Shown here one piece after another: positions 29,900 through 39,625 of a stretch of DNA of 64,000 bases (position 1 is its first letter; every line of letters begins with the position of its first letter). The notes under the pieces were generated by a model that did no database searches, had not been told where the DNA came from, and was given only the letters and a program-made list of their open reading frames with translations. Origin of the DNA: an uncultured bacterium (lineage in GTDB: Bacteria; Verrucomicrobiota; Kiritimatiellia; CAIVKH01); contig CAIVKH010000193.1 in assembly GCA_903906425.1 (NCBI GenBank), forward strand, positions 1 to 64,000. The letters run 5' to 3'. A program made the translations under genes and the position numbers.

Positions 29900-32356
29900 T
29901 CACGGTTTCTTTTTGTAGGTGATGATCACCGCGGCCGGATGCGACGGGATCGCGAGGACGAGGCCGCCGTCCATGAGTTCACGGCCGGATTTCTCGGTCG
30001 TGGCGGCGATGTCGGGATTCGTGAGCGCGTAGGTCGTGTCCGGTTCGAGGCCGCGCAAGCGGAGGCGCGCAGATTCGTAGAGGCTGTGTTCGCGGCGGAA
30101 GATCTGGATCATGCCGTCGCCGGTTTCTGGACGATCAAATTGCCACGCGATCCAAGCGTCGTCCGCGATGCTGTAGCTCATCAGCGGATAATAATCGCCG
30201 AGCATGAACGGAATGATTTTGCGCGCCTCGTCGTAGCAGCGTTTCGTCGCGGCGTCGTGGCCGGCGAATCCGGTGCACGGCATCAGATAGCTGCGCTCGC
30301 TGTACGCATCGGAAAATGTGCAGCCCGAACCGTAGTACGGAATCCACGACGAAATTCCGTACGTGTGTCCCTGGTTCGGCATTGTCGCACCGTGGCCGAA
30401 TTGAAAATCGCTCCGCAGCAGCGGCACCGCCCGACGCAGCGTTTCGAGATCGTTGCGGCGTCCGCCGGAAGAACACGAGTCAATCCGCAGTTTCGGATTC
30501 CGTTTCAGCAGCTCGTCCCAGAAGGCGAGATAGCCGGAGACGTGTTTGTTTTCGGTGATGCCGCGACGGTCGGGCGCGTCGTTGCCGCGCCAGTTGCCGA
30601 GCGGGTCCATGTTGAAATCCTGCCGATACCAGTCGAGGCCCTCGCGCTTGATGAACGCGTCAATGTGATCGGTCAGCCATTTCCGCGCGTCGTCGTTTCC
30701 GAGGTTCAGCAAGTTGCCGCCGATGATCCAGTCAGGGTGATTCTTCGCGAGCCAGCTGTTCCCATCGCCAACGCGCTCCGGCTCGAACCACACGATGAAC
30801 TTCTTGTCCTGTTTGTGGACGAAGTCGGCGAACGGACCAAATCCATTCGGATAGCGGTTCGTGTCAATTTCCCACGTGCCGGTTTGCGGCCACTGCGTGC
30901 ATGCGTACCAGCCGGCATCGCGCCAGCAGAGATCCCACGGAATTTTCGCGTCGAGAAATTCCTGCACCGTGTCGAACATGTCCTTTTCGCCGCCATGCTC
31001 GAAGGTGCGATAGCATTGCATTTGCAGCATCGGCTTCGGAAGTTCGCCGCCCACGCGCGGCACGTTGTGCGCGATCATCCAGCGACGCCACAAATTTTGC
31101 GAGCGCGCCACATCCGCGCCCTGCCAGAAAAAAAGTGCGATCAACGGCGTACGGATTTCTTCGCCGGGCTTCAGATAAAAATGTGTCTGCTCCTGCCCCG
31201 CGCGAATCCGCAACGCATTCTTGTCATCGCGCTCGAACGACGCGGCCCACTGGCCGGGCCAGCCGACGGCGAGAATCAAACCGCCGTCCGGCGTCTTCAA
31301 ATTGAAATACGGCCAGCCGCGCTCGCCGTTCGTCGGGCGTCCGCCCACCGGCGAAAATCGTTGGCTCGTGCGCGGGCGAAGATCGAACTGCACCGGCTCG
31401 TAACTTTCCGGCGCGCACCAGTCGCCCTTGTTGCCGCGCAAAAGAAATTCGCCGGCATCGTCTCGCGTAAGCTGCGTGTCAAGCGCCTCGATGTTTTCCA
31501 CGATCGGCGAATTCGTCGCGCCGGTGTTCTTGAAATACAGAGTCCATTCGACCACCGGAAAATCGCGATACTCGACGCCGACGCAGTGGATCGCCAGTCC
31601 GCTTTTCGGATCAGAATACGTCAGCGTCCGCTCGACGCGCTGCGAATCAAGTTCGCGCGATTCGCGTTTCAGCTTCCACGAGCCGAGAAAATCCGACGAT
31701 GGTTTGCCGTCATAATTGAATGAGAAGAACGGCTCCGGTCCGATCGGTTTCTTCTGCGCGGTCACAATCGGCATGTCGCCAAGCCAGAGAATATTCCCGC
31801 CGGCCAATTCGACTTTCGCGTCGGCCCAATCGGATTGATCCCATCCGATCCCATCGCCCGCGTCGCCAATTTCCAGCGTGAATTCCGTCGCACCGCCGAG
31901 ATCAACCGGCACCGGTACGGCCGGCGAATCCACGCGCTGCACGCCGGACTTGAAAAGCTCCTTGCCGCCAGCAGTCACCGAAAAAACGACACTTCCTTTT
32001 CCGCGCCGCGTGTCGTCGTTGCTGTCGAGGCCGGCAATTGCGGAGAAAGTTTTCCCCGGAGCGGGCAGCCGCACGATGATTCTGCTGACGGCGTGGCAAT
32101 ACAGACCGCGCGTGAATTCTCGGCCCGCGACATTCAGCGGCGAGCCGCCGCGCGTATTCAGCGTGACCGGATCGTGGTTCGCCAGCACATGCAAACCGCT
32201 CTGCGCGTCATTCGTTTTTTCCGCGCCGTCGAATTTTGCCGCCGCCCATCGCCGCGCCTCCGCGAGTTCGCCCGACGTCGGCACAACGGCCATCGCGAAT
32301 TGAATCGCCGAAGCTGACATCACCGCCGCCACGCCGAACCGGAATCGACTTCTCAC
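29900..32356 (-). CDS. NPCBM-domain alpha-galactosidase/GH36-like protein
   Basis: FIVWFEPERVGDGNSWLAKNHPDWI, GLDWYRQDFNMDPLG, LRIDSCSSGGRRNDLETLRRAVPLLRSD. GTG start at 32356 preceded by GGGAGG. Confidence 0.85.
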   Translation of the reverse strand: MRSRFRFGVAAVMSASAIQFAMAVVPTSGELAEARRWAAAKFDGAEKTNDAQSGLHVLANHDPVTLNTRGGSPLNVAGREFTRGLYCHAVSRIIVRLPAPGKTFSAIAGLDSNDDTRRGKGSVVFSVTAGGKELFKSGVQRVDSPAVPVPVDLGGATEFTLEIGDAGDGIGWDQSDWADAKVELAGGNILWLGDMPIVTAQKKPIGPEPFFSFNYDGKPSSDFLGSWKLKRESRELDSQRVERTLTYSDPKSGLAIHCVGVEYRDFPVVEWTLYFKNTGATNSPIVENIEALDTQLTRDDAGEFLLRGNKGDWCAPESYEPVQFDLRPRTSQRFSPVGGRPTNGERGWPYFNLKTPDGGLILAVGWPGQWAASFERDDKNALRIRAGQEQTHFYLKPGEEIRTPLIALFFWQGADVARSQNLWRRWMIAHNVPRVGGELPKPMLQMQCYRTFEHGGEKDMFDTVQEFLDAKIPWDLCWRDAGWYACTQWPQTGTWEIDTNRYPNGFGPFADFVHKQDKKFIVWFEPERVGDGNSWLAKNHPDWIIGGNLLNLGNDDARKWLTDHIDAFIKREGLDWYRQDFNMDPLGNWRGNDAPDRRGITENKHVSGYLAFWDELLKRNPKLRIDSCSSGGRRNDLETLRRAVPLLRSDFQFGHGATMPNQGHTYGISSWIPYYGSGCTFSDAYSERSYLMPCTGFAGHDAATKRCYDEARKIIPFMLGDYYPLMSYSIADDAWIAWQFDRPETGDGMIQIFRREHSLYESARLRLRGLEPDTTYALTNPDIAATTEKSGRELMDGGLVLAIPSHPAAVIITYKKKP

Positions 32357-32390
32357 GCACGCATCCTCCCGTTTGTTCGCAAAGCATGTT

Positions 32391-32437
32391 TTCCAATCAT
32401 TGGAAGTTATCGCGGCGCAAATTTCCAATCATTGGAG
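32391..32437. repeat. Paired palindrome locus 10
   Basis: TTCCAATCATTGGAA 32391-32405; TTCCAATCATTGGAG 32423-32437; 32 bp; 1 bp from the SNF2 stop codon. Confidence 0.94.
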
Positions 32438-32438
32438 G

Positions 32439-35400
32439 TTACAATGACAGCAGGCTGCGGACGTCTTCCCACGTCAGATGCTCGACGGCCATTTCTTCGC
32501 GGGCGAGTGCGGCGTCAATCACGGCGCGCTTGCGCTGCTGGAGTTCGAGGACTTTTTCCTCGACGGTTTCGCGGGTGATGAGCTTGATGGCATAGACGGT
32601 TTTTTCCTGGCCGATGCGGTGCGCGCGGTCGGTGGCCTGATCCTCGACTGCCGGATTCCACCACGGGTCGAAGTGAATCACCATGTCCGCGCCGGTCAGG
32701 TTCAGTCCTGTGCCGCCGGCTTTCAGGCTGATCAGGAAGGCCGGGTACGTTGAGTCGCGATTGAACTTCGTGACCTCGCCAATGCGGTCCTTGGTGCTGC
32801 CGTCGAGATAGCAGTACGGGATCTTTTCCTGGTCGAGTTCGGTCCGCAGGATGGTGAGCATCGAGACGAACTGGCTGAAAACCAGCACGCGGTGGCCGCC
32901 GTCCATCGCCTCTTCGAGCAGCTCGTGAAACAGGTCGAGCTTCGCCGACGGCTCGCTGGATTTGAAATCTTTCATCCGCAGCAGGTCGAGATGGCAGCAG
33001 ACCTGGCGCAGCTTGGTCAGCGTCTTGAGCACGGCGAACCGCGAGCGCGCGAAACCGTCCTTGCCCACGATGCTGGTAACTTCCTGCTGGGCCTGTTCGA
33101 GGAGCTTCGCATAGACGTTACGCTGGTCGCGCGTCATCGTGCAGTAAGCGATGCGCTCGAGCCGCGGCGGCAGTTCGGTCGCGACTTCGCGTTTGAGGCG
33201 GCGCATCAGGAACGGATGGATTTTTTTCCGCAGCCGCGATTGCGCCGCCGAGCCTTCGCGGCCCGCGTTCGAAATCGGAACTTCGTACGACGTGCGGAAG
33301 CGCTCGTAACCGCCGAGATAACCGGGCATCAGAAAGTCCATGATCGACCACAAATCCGCGACGCCGTTTTCAATCGGCGTGCCGGTCAGCACGAGCCGGT
33401 GATGCGCATCAATCATCTTTGCCGCCTTCGCATTTTGCGTGGAGCGGTTCTTGATGTGCTGCGCCTCGTCGAGCACCGCGACGGCAAAATCGTATTGCCG
33501 GTATTGTTCGATGTCGCGGCGCAAAAGCGCGTACGAGGTGATGACCAGATCGGCCTTCGGAACGCCGTCCCAAACCTTGTGCCGCTCCGCGCCGGAAACC
33601 ACGAGAACCTTCAGCCCCGGCGTGAACCGCGAAGATTCCATCGCCCAGTTTTCGATGAGGCTGGTCGGACAAACCACCAGCGAGGGCAGATTCGCGCTGC
33701 CTTTTTTCAGCCGCGCGAGCTGGATCCACGCGAGCGCCTGGATCGTTTTGCCGAGGCCCATGTCGTCGGCCAGAATTCCGCTGAAGCCACCGCCCTCGAG
33801 GAATCGCAGCCAGCGAACGCCGTCCTTCTGATAACCGCGCATAATCCGTTCAAGGTCATCCGGGAATTGCACCGGCATGAACTCCACCGCGCGGTTCTGC
33901 CGCTGCGCGATGGCCTCGACGGTTTCGTCAGCCTCGACGTGAACTCCATGGAGCGATCGCAGCAGCGCCATCAAATAGCCCGCATTCTCCTCGCCGATCT
34001 TCCACGTCTTTTCCGTCTCGTCCTCGCTCTCCGAGATCAGGTCGGTCACTGCCGTCATCGTCTCGCGATCCAGCAGCAGCGTCTTTCCGTTGCGTTCGAG
34101 GTGCGACGAACCCGCACGCAGCGCCGCGTCAATTTCCTCCAGCGAAACGGATCCGCCCTCGCCATCCGCGCAGTTGAATGAAATCTCGAACCATCCCGCG
34201 CCTGCCGACGTGACCTTCACCTCGGGCTCCAGCCATCGCGCACCCTTGCTGACCGCCTCCAGCTCGCCGGCGAACTCAACATCAATGCCGTCGGCCTTGA
34301 TCGCCGGGACGATTCGCCCCAGGAAATCCATCACGTCGCGGGCCCCATCAATCGTGTTGAGCCGGTCGCCGGTCTCGCCGGTCAGCCCGTGTTTTGCGAG
34401 ATGCGCGAGTCCAAACTGCTCGGCCTTTTCGTTGCGCGTGAGATAGCGCCGCGGCGAGGTCGGATCGGGTGCCGTGAAATTTTCATCCGGCAGGCCGCGA
34501 CCTGCGGCGGCAAGGTCCGCACCATAGACCGCGTACAACGTTGAGACGAGCTGATCGGGCGAACCGCGCAGAACGAGCTTGAAGGAAGGCTCGCCCGGCG
34601 TGAACTCGAGATCGCCAATACCAGCCTTCGATTCGATGAGCATCGTCTGTTCGAGCACCGGAAGATCGCGGCGCAGAAACGCGGGAACGGAGGTGCGCGG
34701 AATCCTCATCTGCCCGCGATACGCATCCTGAAACGCGGGCGGCAGGACCTGTTCGAGTTGCGAAAATGTGTCGTCCGCAAATATCCACGCGATCCGCCGC
34801 GTCGCGATCATCAGCGGATTTCGGACGCCTTCGATTTCATGCTCGATGACGATTTCGCCGGAGTCTGAGAGCGAGACGCGGATCAGCGGCATGGTTTTCT
34901 TGTCGCTGACGCGGACCTTTTCCCTACCTTCGCCGACAAATATTTCGCCGGGAGCGAGCGTCGTCAGCAAATGCAAAAAGCCCTCCAGCGGCATCGTCAT
35001 CCGCCCGGGCAGCGGGCCGCGCATGATGTCTTCCATGAGATAGAGCAGCATTTCATCGCGCGGCGACCACGCGAACCACGGATGCGTGCCGATACGGTCA
35101 ATGCGATCGCGGCCGCGCGGCGCGATGACGTGGGCGGAGAGCGTCACGTTCCCCTGCCCCACCGTCTCACGCCAGTCCTGCGAAATCCAAAGCTGCAACT
35201 GCGCAGGAATCGCCATCGCGTGCTTCTGCGGAATGCGGCGAACATAACCCGCCGCCGGTCCGGTCATCTTTTCGCGCTCGCGCCGTTTCGCGATGCGCTG
35301 TTCGCGGTCGTGCTGCGGATCGGAAATCTCATCGGCATACGCGAGGCCGGCGGCGACGACGTGCGCGCAAATCAGCCCGCGGTCGCGGGCGTCGCGGCAC

Positions 35401-35603
35401 GGGCAGGCGGTGTCAACGGTTCCATCCCGCAGCGGGCGGAACCGTGTCTCGATGGTCCGCTCGCCGTACGCAATTTCGGCGGTGATCCAGTCGCCGTCGG
35501 CCGCGATCTTTTTCGCCGCGTTCTGCTCGAAGAGGCGCAGGCCGTCGCGAAACTGCATTGGGCCGGCCCATCGCTGGACCTGATCACGTGTGAAATAAAG
35601 CAT
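32439..35603 (-). CDS. SNF2-family helicase with N-terminal SWIM zinc finger
   Basis: CPCRDARDRGLICAHVVAAGLAY (SWIM); ILADDMGLGKTIQALAWI, VLDEAQHIKN, HFDPWWNPAVEDQATDRAHRIGQ. Confidence 0.93.
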   Translation of the reverse strand: MLYFTRDQVQRWAGPMQFRDGLRLFEQNAAKKIAADGDWITAEIAYGERTIETRFRPLRDGTVDTACPCRDARDRGLICAHVVAAGLAYADEISDPQHDREQRIAKRREREKMTGPAAGYVRRIPQKHAMAIPAQLQLWISQDWRETVGQGNVTLSAHVIAPRGRDRIDRIGTHPWFAWSPRDEMLLYLMEDIMRGPLPGRMTMPLEGFLHLLTTLAPGEIFVGEGREKVRVSDKKTMPLIRVSLSDSGEIVIEHEIEGVRNPLMIATRRIAWIFADDTFSQLEQVLPPAFQDAYRGQMRIPRTSVPAFLRRDLPVLEQTMLIESKAGIGDLEFTPGEPSFKLVLRGSPDQLVSTLYAVYGADLAAAGRGLPDENFTAPDPTSPRRYLTRNEKAEQFGLAHLAKHGLTGETGDRLNTIDGARDVMDFLGRIVPAIKADGIDVEFAGELEAVSKGARWLEPEVKVTSAGAGWFEISFNCADGEGGSVSLEEIDAALRAGSSHLERNGKTLLLDRETMTAVTDLISESEDETEKTWKIGEENAGYLMALLRSLHGVHVEADETVEAIAQRQNRAVEFMPVQFPDDLERIMRGYQKDGVRWLRFLEGGGFSGILADDMGLGKTIQALAWIQLARLKKGSANLPSLVVCPTSLIENWAMESSRFTPGLKVLVVSGAERHKVWDGVPKADLVITSYALLRRDIEQYRQYDFAVAVLDEAQHIKNRSTQNAKAAKMIDAHHRLVLTGTPIENGVADLWSIMDFLMPGYLGGYERFRTSYEVPISNAGREGSAAQSRLRKKIHPFLMRRLKREVATELPPRLERIAYCTMTRDQRNVYAKLLEQAQQEVTSIVGKDGFARSRFAVLKTLTKLRQVCCHLDLLRMKDFKSSEPSAKLDLFHELLEEAMDGGHRVLVFSQFVSMLTILRTELDQEKIPYCYLDGSTKDRIGEVTKFNRDSTYPAFLISLKAGGTGLNLTGADMVIHFDPWWNPAVEDQATDRAHRIGQEKTVYAIKLITRETVEEKVLELQQRKRAVIDAALAREEMAVEHLTWEDVRSLLSL

Positions 35604-35637
35604 GGCAGAAAACTGGGGAGAAATGCCCGGACTCAAA

Positions 35638-36078
35638 TCAAGAGATTAGCTCGATTGCATTTTGATTTTTGTCGTTCGTCGGAAGAAGTGATGTGATGCC
35701 TTTGTCCATTGTCGCAAGCCGTCCCCCTGATTGAATAGCCAGCGACAGAAGATACGCGTCATTGACTTGGTTATGGCCGCCCAGCATGTGCGTCGGCACG
35801 TGTTGCAACGCGGCAAGGGGAAAATGGTCCGGCCAGAAAACGTGGCGCGGAAGGCCTGTCAACCGCTTGAGAAGCTCCACCGCTTCGTGTGGCGTCACGG
35901 CATCAGCTATGATCTTTGGATTCGAGGAAAATCTGACAAAGGCACATTCGGTCAGCGGACATGTCGCCCACCCGTTGCGGCTCTTAATGGCAAACCATTC
36001 ATGAATTTTCGCATGATGAATATGATTGGGCCATGCGAGCGCAATGAGCACGTTTGCATCCAGTAGATATGGTTTCAC
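35638..36078 (-). CDS. PIN-domain toxin (VapC-like)
   Basis: MKPYLLDANVLIALAWPNHIHH, VNDAYLLSLAIQSGGRLATMDKGI. Confidence 0.87.
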   Translation of the reverse strand: MKPYLLDANVLIALAWPNHIHHAKIHEWFAIKSRNGWATCPLTECAFVRFSSNPKIIADAVTPHEAVELLKRLTGLPRHVFWPDHFPLAALQHVPTHMLGGHNQVNDAYLLSLAIQSGGRLATMDKGITSLLPTNDKNQNAIELIS

Positions 36079-36302
36079 GTCTCATCCTCGCTTCGCCGAA
36101 CATCGTCAGGAGTGATGGGCTTTGCGTTGGGCGAGACGCGAAATACGGGAAAACCCCTTGGCGTCCGTGCAACGCGCCGTTCCGACGCCAGCCCCCGCCT
36201 TGCCAGCTCGGAGATCATTTCGCCAACAGATACATCGCGGTTTTCCGCCATGGATCTGGCAACCCGCAGAATCTCGTCATCGAGTGTCAATGTCGTTCTC
36301 AT
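36075..36302 (-). CDS. Ribbon-helix-helix antitoxin (VapB-like)
   Basis: MRTTLTLDDEILRVARSMAENRDVSVGEMISELARRGL; 4-nt overlap with the PIN gene. Confidence 0.85.
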   Translation of the reverse strand: MRTTLTLDDEILRVARSMAENRDVSVGEMISELARRGLASERRVARTPRGFPVFRVSPNAKPITPDDVRRSEDET

Positions 36303-36333
36303 GCAGTTACCGTGACATCACATCATCACGATG

Positions 36334-37299
36334 TCAAGATGCTGAGGCTGTAACAACGTTTTGCGGTTTGCCGGCGATGAATGCCGCCAGGTTTTCAGCG
36401 GCGGTCTTCATGCAGCGCTGTCGCGCGGCTTTTGCAGCCCAGGCGTGATGCGGCGTGATGATGCAATTGTTGAATCGGAAAAGTGGGTGATTTAATTCGG
36501 GCGGTTCTTCTTTCATGACATCGAGCGCTGCGCCGGTGATCTTCCGCTCTTTCAAGACGGCGACGAGCGCTTCCTCATCGAGCACTCCGCCGCGGCTTGT
36601 GTTGATGAGATAGGCCGTCGGTTTCATCATCCGCAGCCGTTCGGCGCTGACTAGATTTTCGGTGAGCGGCGTAAGCGGGATGTGGACGGAGACGATGTCG
36701 CTTTCGCGAAAGACGGTTTCGAGATCGGTGAAGCGAATTCCCGCGACAGGTTCCGCCGGCGGCGTGCGCGTGTTGACGATGACTTTCATGTCGAAGGCCA
36801 CGGCGCGGCGGGCGACGGCCTTTCCGGTTTCGCCGTAGCCGATGATGCCCATCGTGAGGCCGGCGAGTTCGAGGATCGGAAAATTCCAGTAGCAGAAATC
36901 GGACTCGCGGCTCCAGCGGCCCTTTTTCACGGTGCTTATGTGGTGATCCACCTGCCGCGCGAAATGAAGCAGCAGCGCGAAGACGTGCTCGGCGACGGAG
37001 GCGGTGCTGTAGCCGGGGACGTTCGTGACGACGACGTTTCGCTTCAGGGCGGCCTCGACGTTGACGACGTTGTAGCCGGTGGCCAGCACGCCGATGTAGC
37101 GGGTTTCGGTCAGCTTGCGGATGATCTCGCGGTTCAGCTGCGTCTTGTTGGTGAGGATCGCGTTCGCATGTTCCGCGCGCTTCAAAACCGTCTCCGGCGG
37201 GCTGCGGTCATAGACCGTCAGATCGCCAAGCGCTTTGAAGGCGGCCCACGAGAGGTCGCCGGGGTTCAATGTGTAGCCATCGAGAACAACAATTTTCAT
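36334..37299 (-). CDS. D-2-hydroxyacid dehydrogenase
   Basis: VLATGYNVVNVEAALKRNVVVTNVPGYSTASVAEHVFALLL, GIIGYGETGKAVARRA, INTSRGGVLDEEALV, HHAWAAKAARQR. Confidence 0.92.
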   Translation of the reverse strand: MKIVVLDGYTLNPGDLSWAAFKALGDLTVYDRSPPETVLKRAEHANAILTNKTQLNREIIRKLTETRYIGVLATGYNVVNVEAALKRNVVVTNVPGYSTASVAEHVFALLLHFARQVDHHISTVKKGRWSRESDFCYWNFPILELAGLTMGIIGYGETGKAVARRAVAFDMKVIVNTRTPPAEPVAGIRFTDLETVFRESDIVSVHIPLTPLTENLVSAERLRMMKPTAYLINTSRGGVLDEEALVAVLKERKITGAALDVMKEEPPELNHPLFRFNNCIITPHHAWAAKAARQRCMKTAAENLAAFIAGKPQNVVTASAS

Positions 37300-37380
37300 A
37301 CGGGAAATCCGGTCGTCTTTGTCCGCCTCTCGTAAACCATTTTCAAGGGCGGCTGCAAGTTCCGCGTTCACTTCGTGCGA

Positions 37381-38550
37381 TCAGAGTTTCTTGTCCATTT
37401 CGAAATGCGGAAGCGAAACCTCGGTGAATTCCGGGCCGCAAATCTTGTAGCCGAGCTTTTCGTAGAAGCCGGCGGCGGATTTTCGCGCGTGCATAAACAT
37501 CCGTTTTGCCCCGCGGGCGCGGGCGACCGCCTCGGCAAATTCGATCAGCACTCGGCCGACGCCTTTCTTCTGGCAGTCCGCCGCGACCGCCATCTGACGC
37601 AGTTGCGGTTCGTGCGGAGCCGTCGCGGTGAGAATACAGCAGCCGACGATCCGCTCGCCCGCATAACATCCGAGCAGCGTGTCCTGCTTCTCGCGCTCCA
37701 GAAAATCCGGCGCGAATACCAGGCCGAGCGGCTTGCGCAGGACCTCATCGCGCAGTTTCACCATTTCGTCGTACGCCGCGCTTCCGTGCCCGATCAGCCT
37801 GCATTTCAATTCCACGGGCATCGCGACCGCCGCGCCGGTGACCCCGGAGCCGAGTTCCTCGAAAACTTTTTTCATCAGCGGCATCAGGTTTTTGATGTCC
37901 TCGCGATTGTATGCCAGCAGCACTTCCAGCGACTCCTCGCTGCCGTGTTCGAATTCGCGCCACAGCCGCACCGCGTCCCAGCCGTCCAGACCGCGCGCCT
38001 CCGGGCAGCGCTCGATGCCGACCTGCTGCTCGATGGATTTCAGCCCGCCGCTGAATCCGATTCGGCGCAGCGCGAAGCGCAGGTCCACGTGAACGTGGTT
38101 GAAAAGATTGTACATGAACCGCCGCCGGATCATCGGCATGTCGAACAGCGCGCCGTTGAATGTGACGATGAGCGGATGCTCCTCGATGAGTTCCTTCGCC
38201 TTTTCCAGATCGCGCCCGCGGACGAACGTGCGCGCCTCACGGCCGTCGAAGCAGCCGATGACGGTGATCGAATCCTCCTCGGTGCCGCCGTCGGTTTCGA
38301 TGTCCACATAGAGCGCGCGATGTCCGAGATCGGCGAACGCCCGCCATCGCTCGCTGGCGGGAATCGCGCGGTCGAAAAAATTCCAGTCGCGGGCATCGAA
38401 GCGGCGCTGCGACTCGGCCACATCGCCATGCCACCGCGCGAAGTCCTCGCGCTCCAGCGCGGCGGCCCAATCGCGCACGCCCTTCTTCCAAATCTTGCGC
38501 TCGGTGGCCGGGCCGATGCCCTGAATGTGGCAAAACGTCTGACGAATCAT
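37381..38550 (-). CDS. HhH + RNase H-like exonuclease domain fused to GNAT acetyltransferase
   Basis: HIQGIGPATERKIWKKGVRDW; ALYVDIETDGG, LIVTFNGALFDMPMI, YNREDIKNL; C-terminal LRQMAVAADCQKKGVGRVLIEFAEAVARARGAKRMFMHARKSAAGFYEKLGY. Confidence 0.85.
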   Translation of the reverse strand: MIRQTFCHIQGIGPATERKIWKKGVRDWAAALEREDFARWHGDVAESQRRFDARDWNFFDRAIPASERWRAFADLGHRALYVDIETDGGTEEDSITVIGCFDGREARTFVRGRDLEKAKELIEEHPLIVTFNGALFDMPMIRRRFMYNLFNHVHVDLRFALRRIGFSGGLKSIEQQVGIERCPEARGLDGWDAVRLWREFEHGSEESLEVLLAYNREDIKNLMPLMKKVFEELGSGVTGAAVAMPVELKCRLIGHGSAAYDEMVKLRDEVLRKPLGLVFAPDFLEREKQDTLLGCYAGERIVGCCILTATAPHEPQLRQMAVAADCQKKGVGRVLIEFAEAVARARGAKRMFMHARKSAAGFYEKLGYKICGPEFTEVSLPHFEMDKKL

Positions 38551-38613
38551 GCGCCGATCCTACCCCACGCGCCGCCCGCGTCGCAACCGCCCGCGAAAAT
38601 CTTGCACCGCCAC

Positions 38614-38661
38614 TTCCGATGATTGGAAAAGACCGGCCGCGAAAACTTCCAACCATTGGAA
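38614..38661. repeat. Paired palindrome locus 11 (diverged)
   Basis: TTCCGATGATTGGAA 38614-38628; TTCCAACCATTGGAA 38647-38661; 33 bp. Confidence 0.85.
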
Positions 38662-38707
38662 CTCATGGAGCGGCTCCGTAGCGCCGCCGGCACGGCCTGA
38701 TCTGATG

Positions 38708-38970
38708 CCGGCAAGCCCTTGCCCGCAGCTGGCAAGACCTTGCTGGAAGCAATCAAGCCATTGCTGGCAACCGGCAAGACATTCAACAAATCTGGCAAGA
38801 CCTTGCTGGAAGATGGTATGACCATACACGAAACTGGAAAGACCTTGCTGTAAGCTGGCATTACATTCCAAGAAGCTGGAAAGACATTGCCGTAGGCCGG
38901 CAAGACATTCCCTTAAGCCGGAAAGACATTTCTGGAGGCTGGAAAGGCCTTTCTAGGAGCTAGACAAGCC
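38708..38970. repeat. 21-bp tandem repeat, about 13 units
   Basis: Unit starts 38708, 38729, 38750, 38771, 38792, 38813, 38834, 38855, 38876, 38897, 38918, 38939, 38960; typical unit CTGGCAAGACCTTGCTGGAAG. Confidence 0.92.
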
Positions 38971-39138
38971 TGATTTGCGGCCGCTTTTGCCTTGTTTGCC
39001 GCTGGTAAACAGCAACTTGCGCATAAAACGCCCCAAACCGTCAAAAACAGGGCAAATCCACCGGTGCCGGCTGGAGGGGCGCCGTCCCGCCCCCTTTGGA
39101 GAGACGGTTTCCAGCCGCCGCAGCGGAGGATCTGCGCG

Positions 39139-39426
39139 CTGGAATTCGTCGCGCCGGAGGCCGGGGATTACAAGCTGGCCGGCACCGCGTACGCGCGAAT
39201 CTGGGAAGGCAAAAACAAAATGTCGCTGCGCCTGTTGCGCATGAACAATTCGGACGCGCAGGAAATCGGCAGCATCGCCATCGAACAAAAAGCCACCGTG
39301 TCGCTCGACACGCTGTCGGCACATCTCAACGCCGGCGACGAACTCGTGTTGCTGCCGGAGATTGACGGCATGTTTAACGGAGGCGAAATCACGTTGCGCG
39401 ATTTCACGATCACGATGGCACGATGA
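39139..39426 (+). pseudogene. C-terminal remnant of a secreted/carbohydrate-related protein
   Basis: LEFVAPEAGDYKLAGTAYARIWEGKNKMSLRLLRMNNSDAQEIGSIAIEQ...GGEITLRDFTITMAR: beta-rich C-terminal module without a plausible N-terminus; upstream is repeat DNA. Confidence 0.5.
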
Positions 39427-39427
39427 G

Positions 39428-39474
39428 TTCCAATGATTGGAAATGACCGCGCCGCTGACTTCCAATCATTGGAA
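39428..39474. repeat. Paired palindrome locus 12
   Basis: TTCCAATGATTGGAA 39428-39442; TTCCAATCATTGGAA 39460-39474; 32 bp. Confidence 0.95.
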
Positions 39475-39625
39475 ATTTGCGGCTGGCGGCCATCGGGCGC
39501 GCCAGAAAAAGGCGTAGGCGGCGCGGGTGTTGGCGGGTAAGGTGTGAAGCGGTCGGAACCGGCGCGGTTCCGAGTGTGCACGCGCGAAATGGCGCTGGTG
39601 AGTGTTCAAAAATATTGTGCGAGTT

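Noticed and set aside
29939-31723. 594-aa plus-strand ORF
   Set aside because: Antisense to the GH36-like gene; Arg-rich low-complexity translation.
9478-38661. G-U wobble-preserving variation as proof of an RNA hairpin
   Set aside because: Only a handful of variants; several (loci 10 and 11) would be A-C mismatches on the strand that is probably transcribed.
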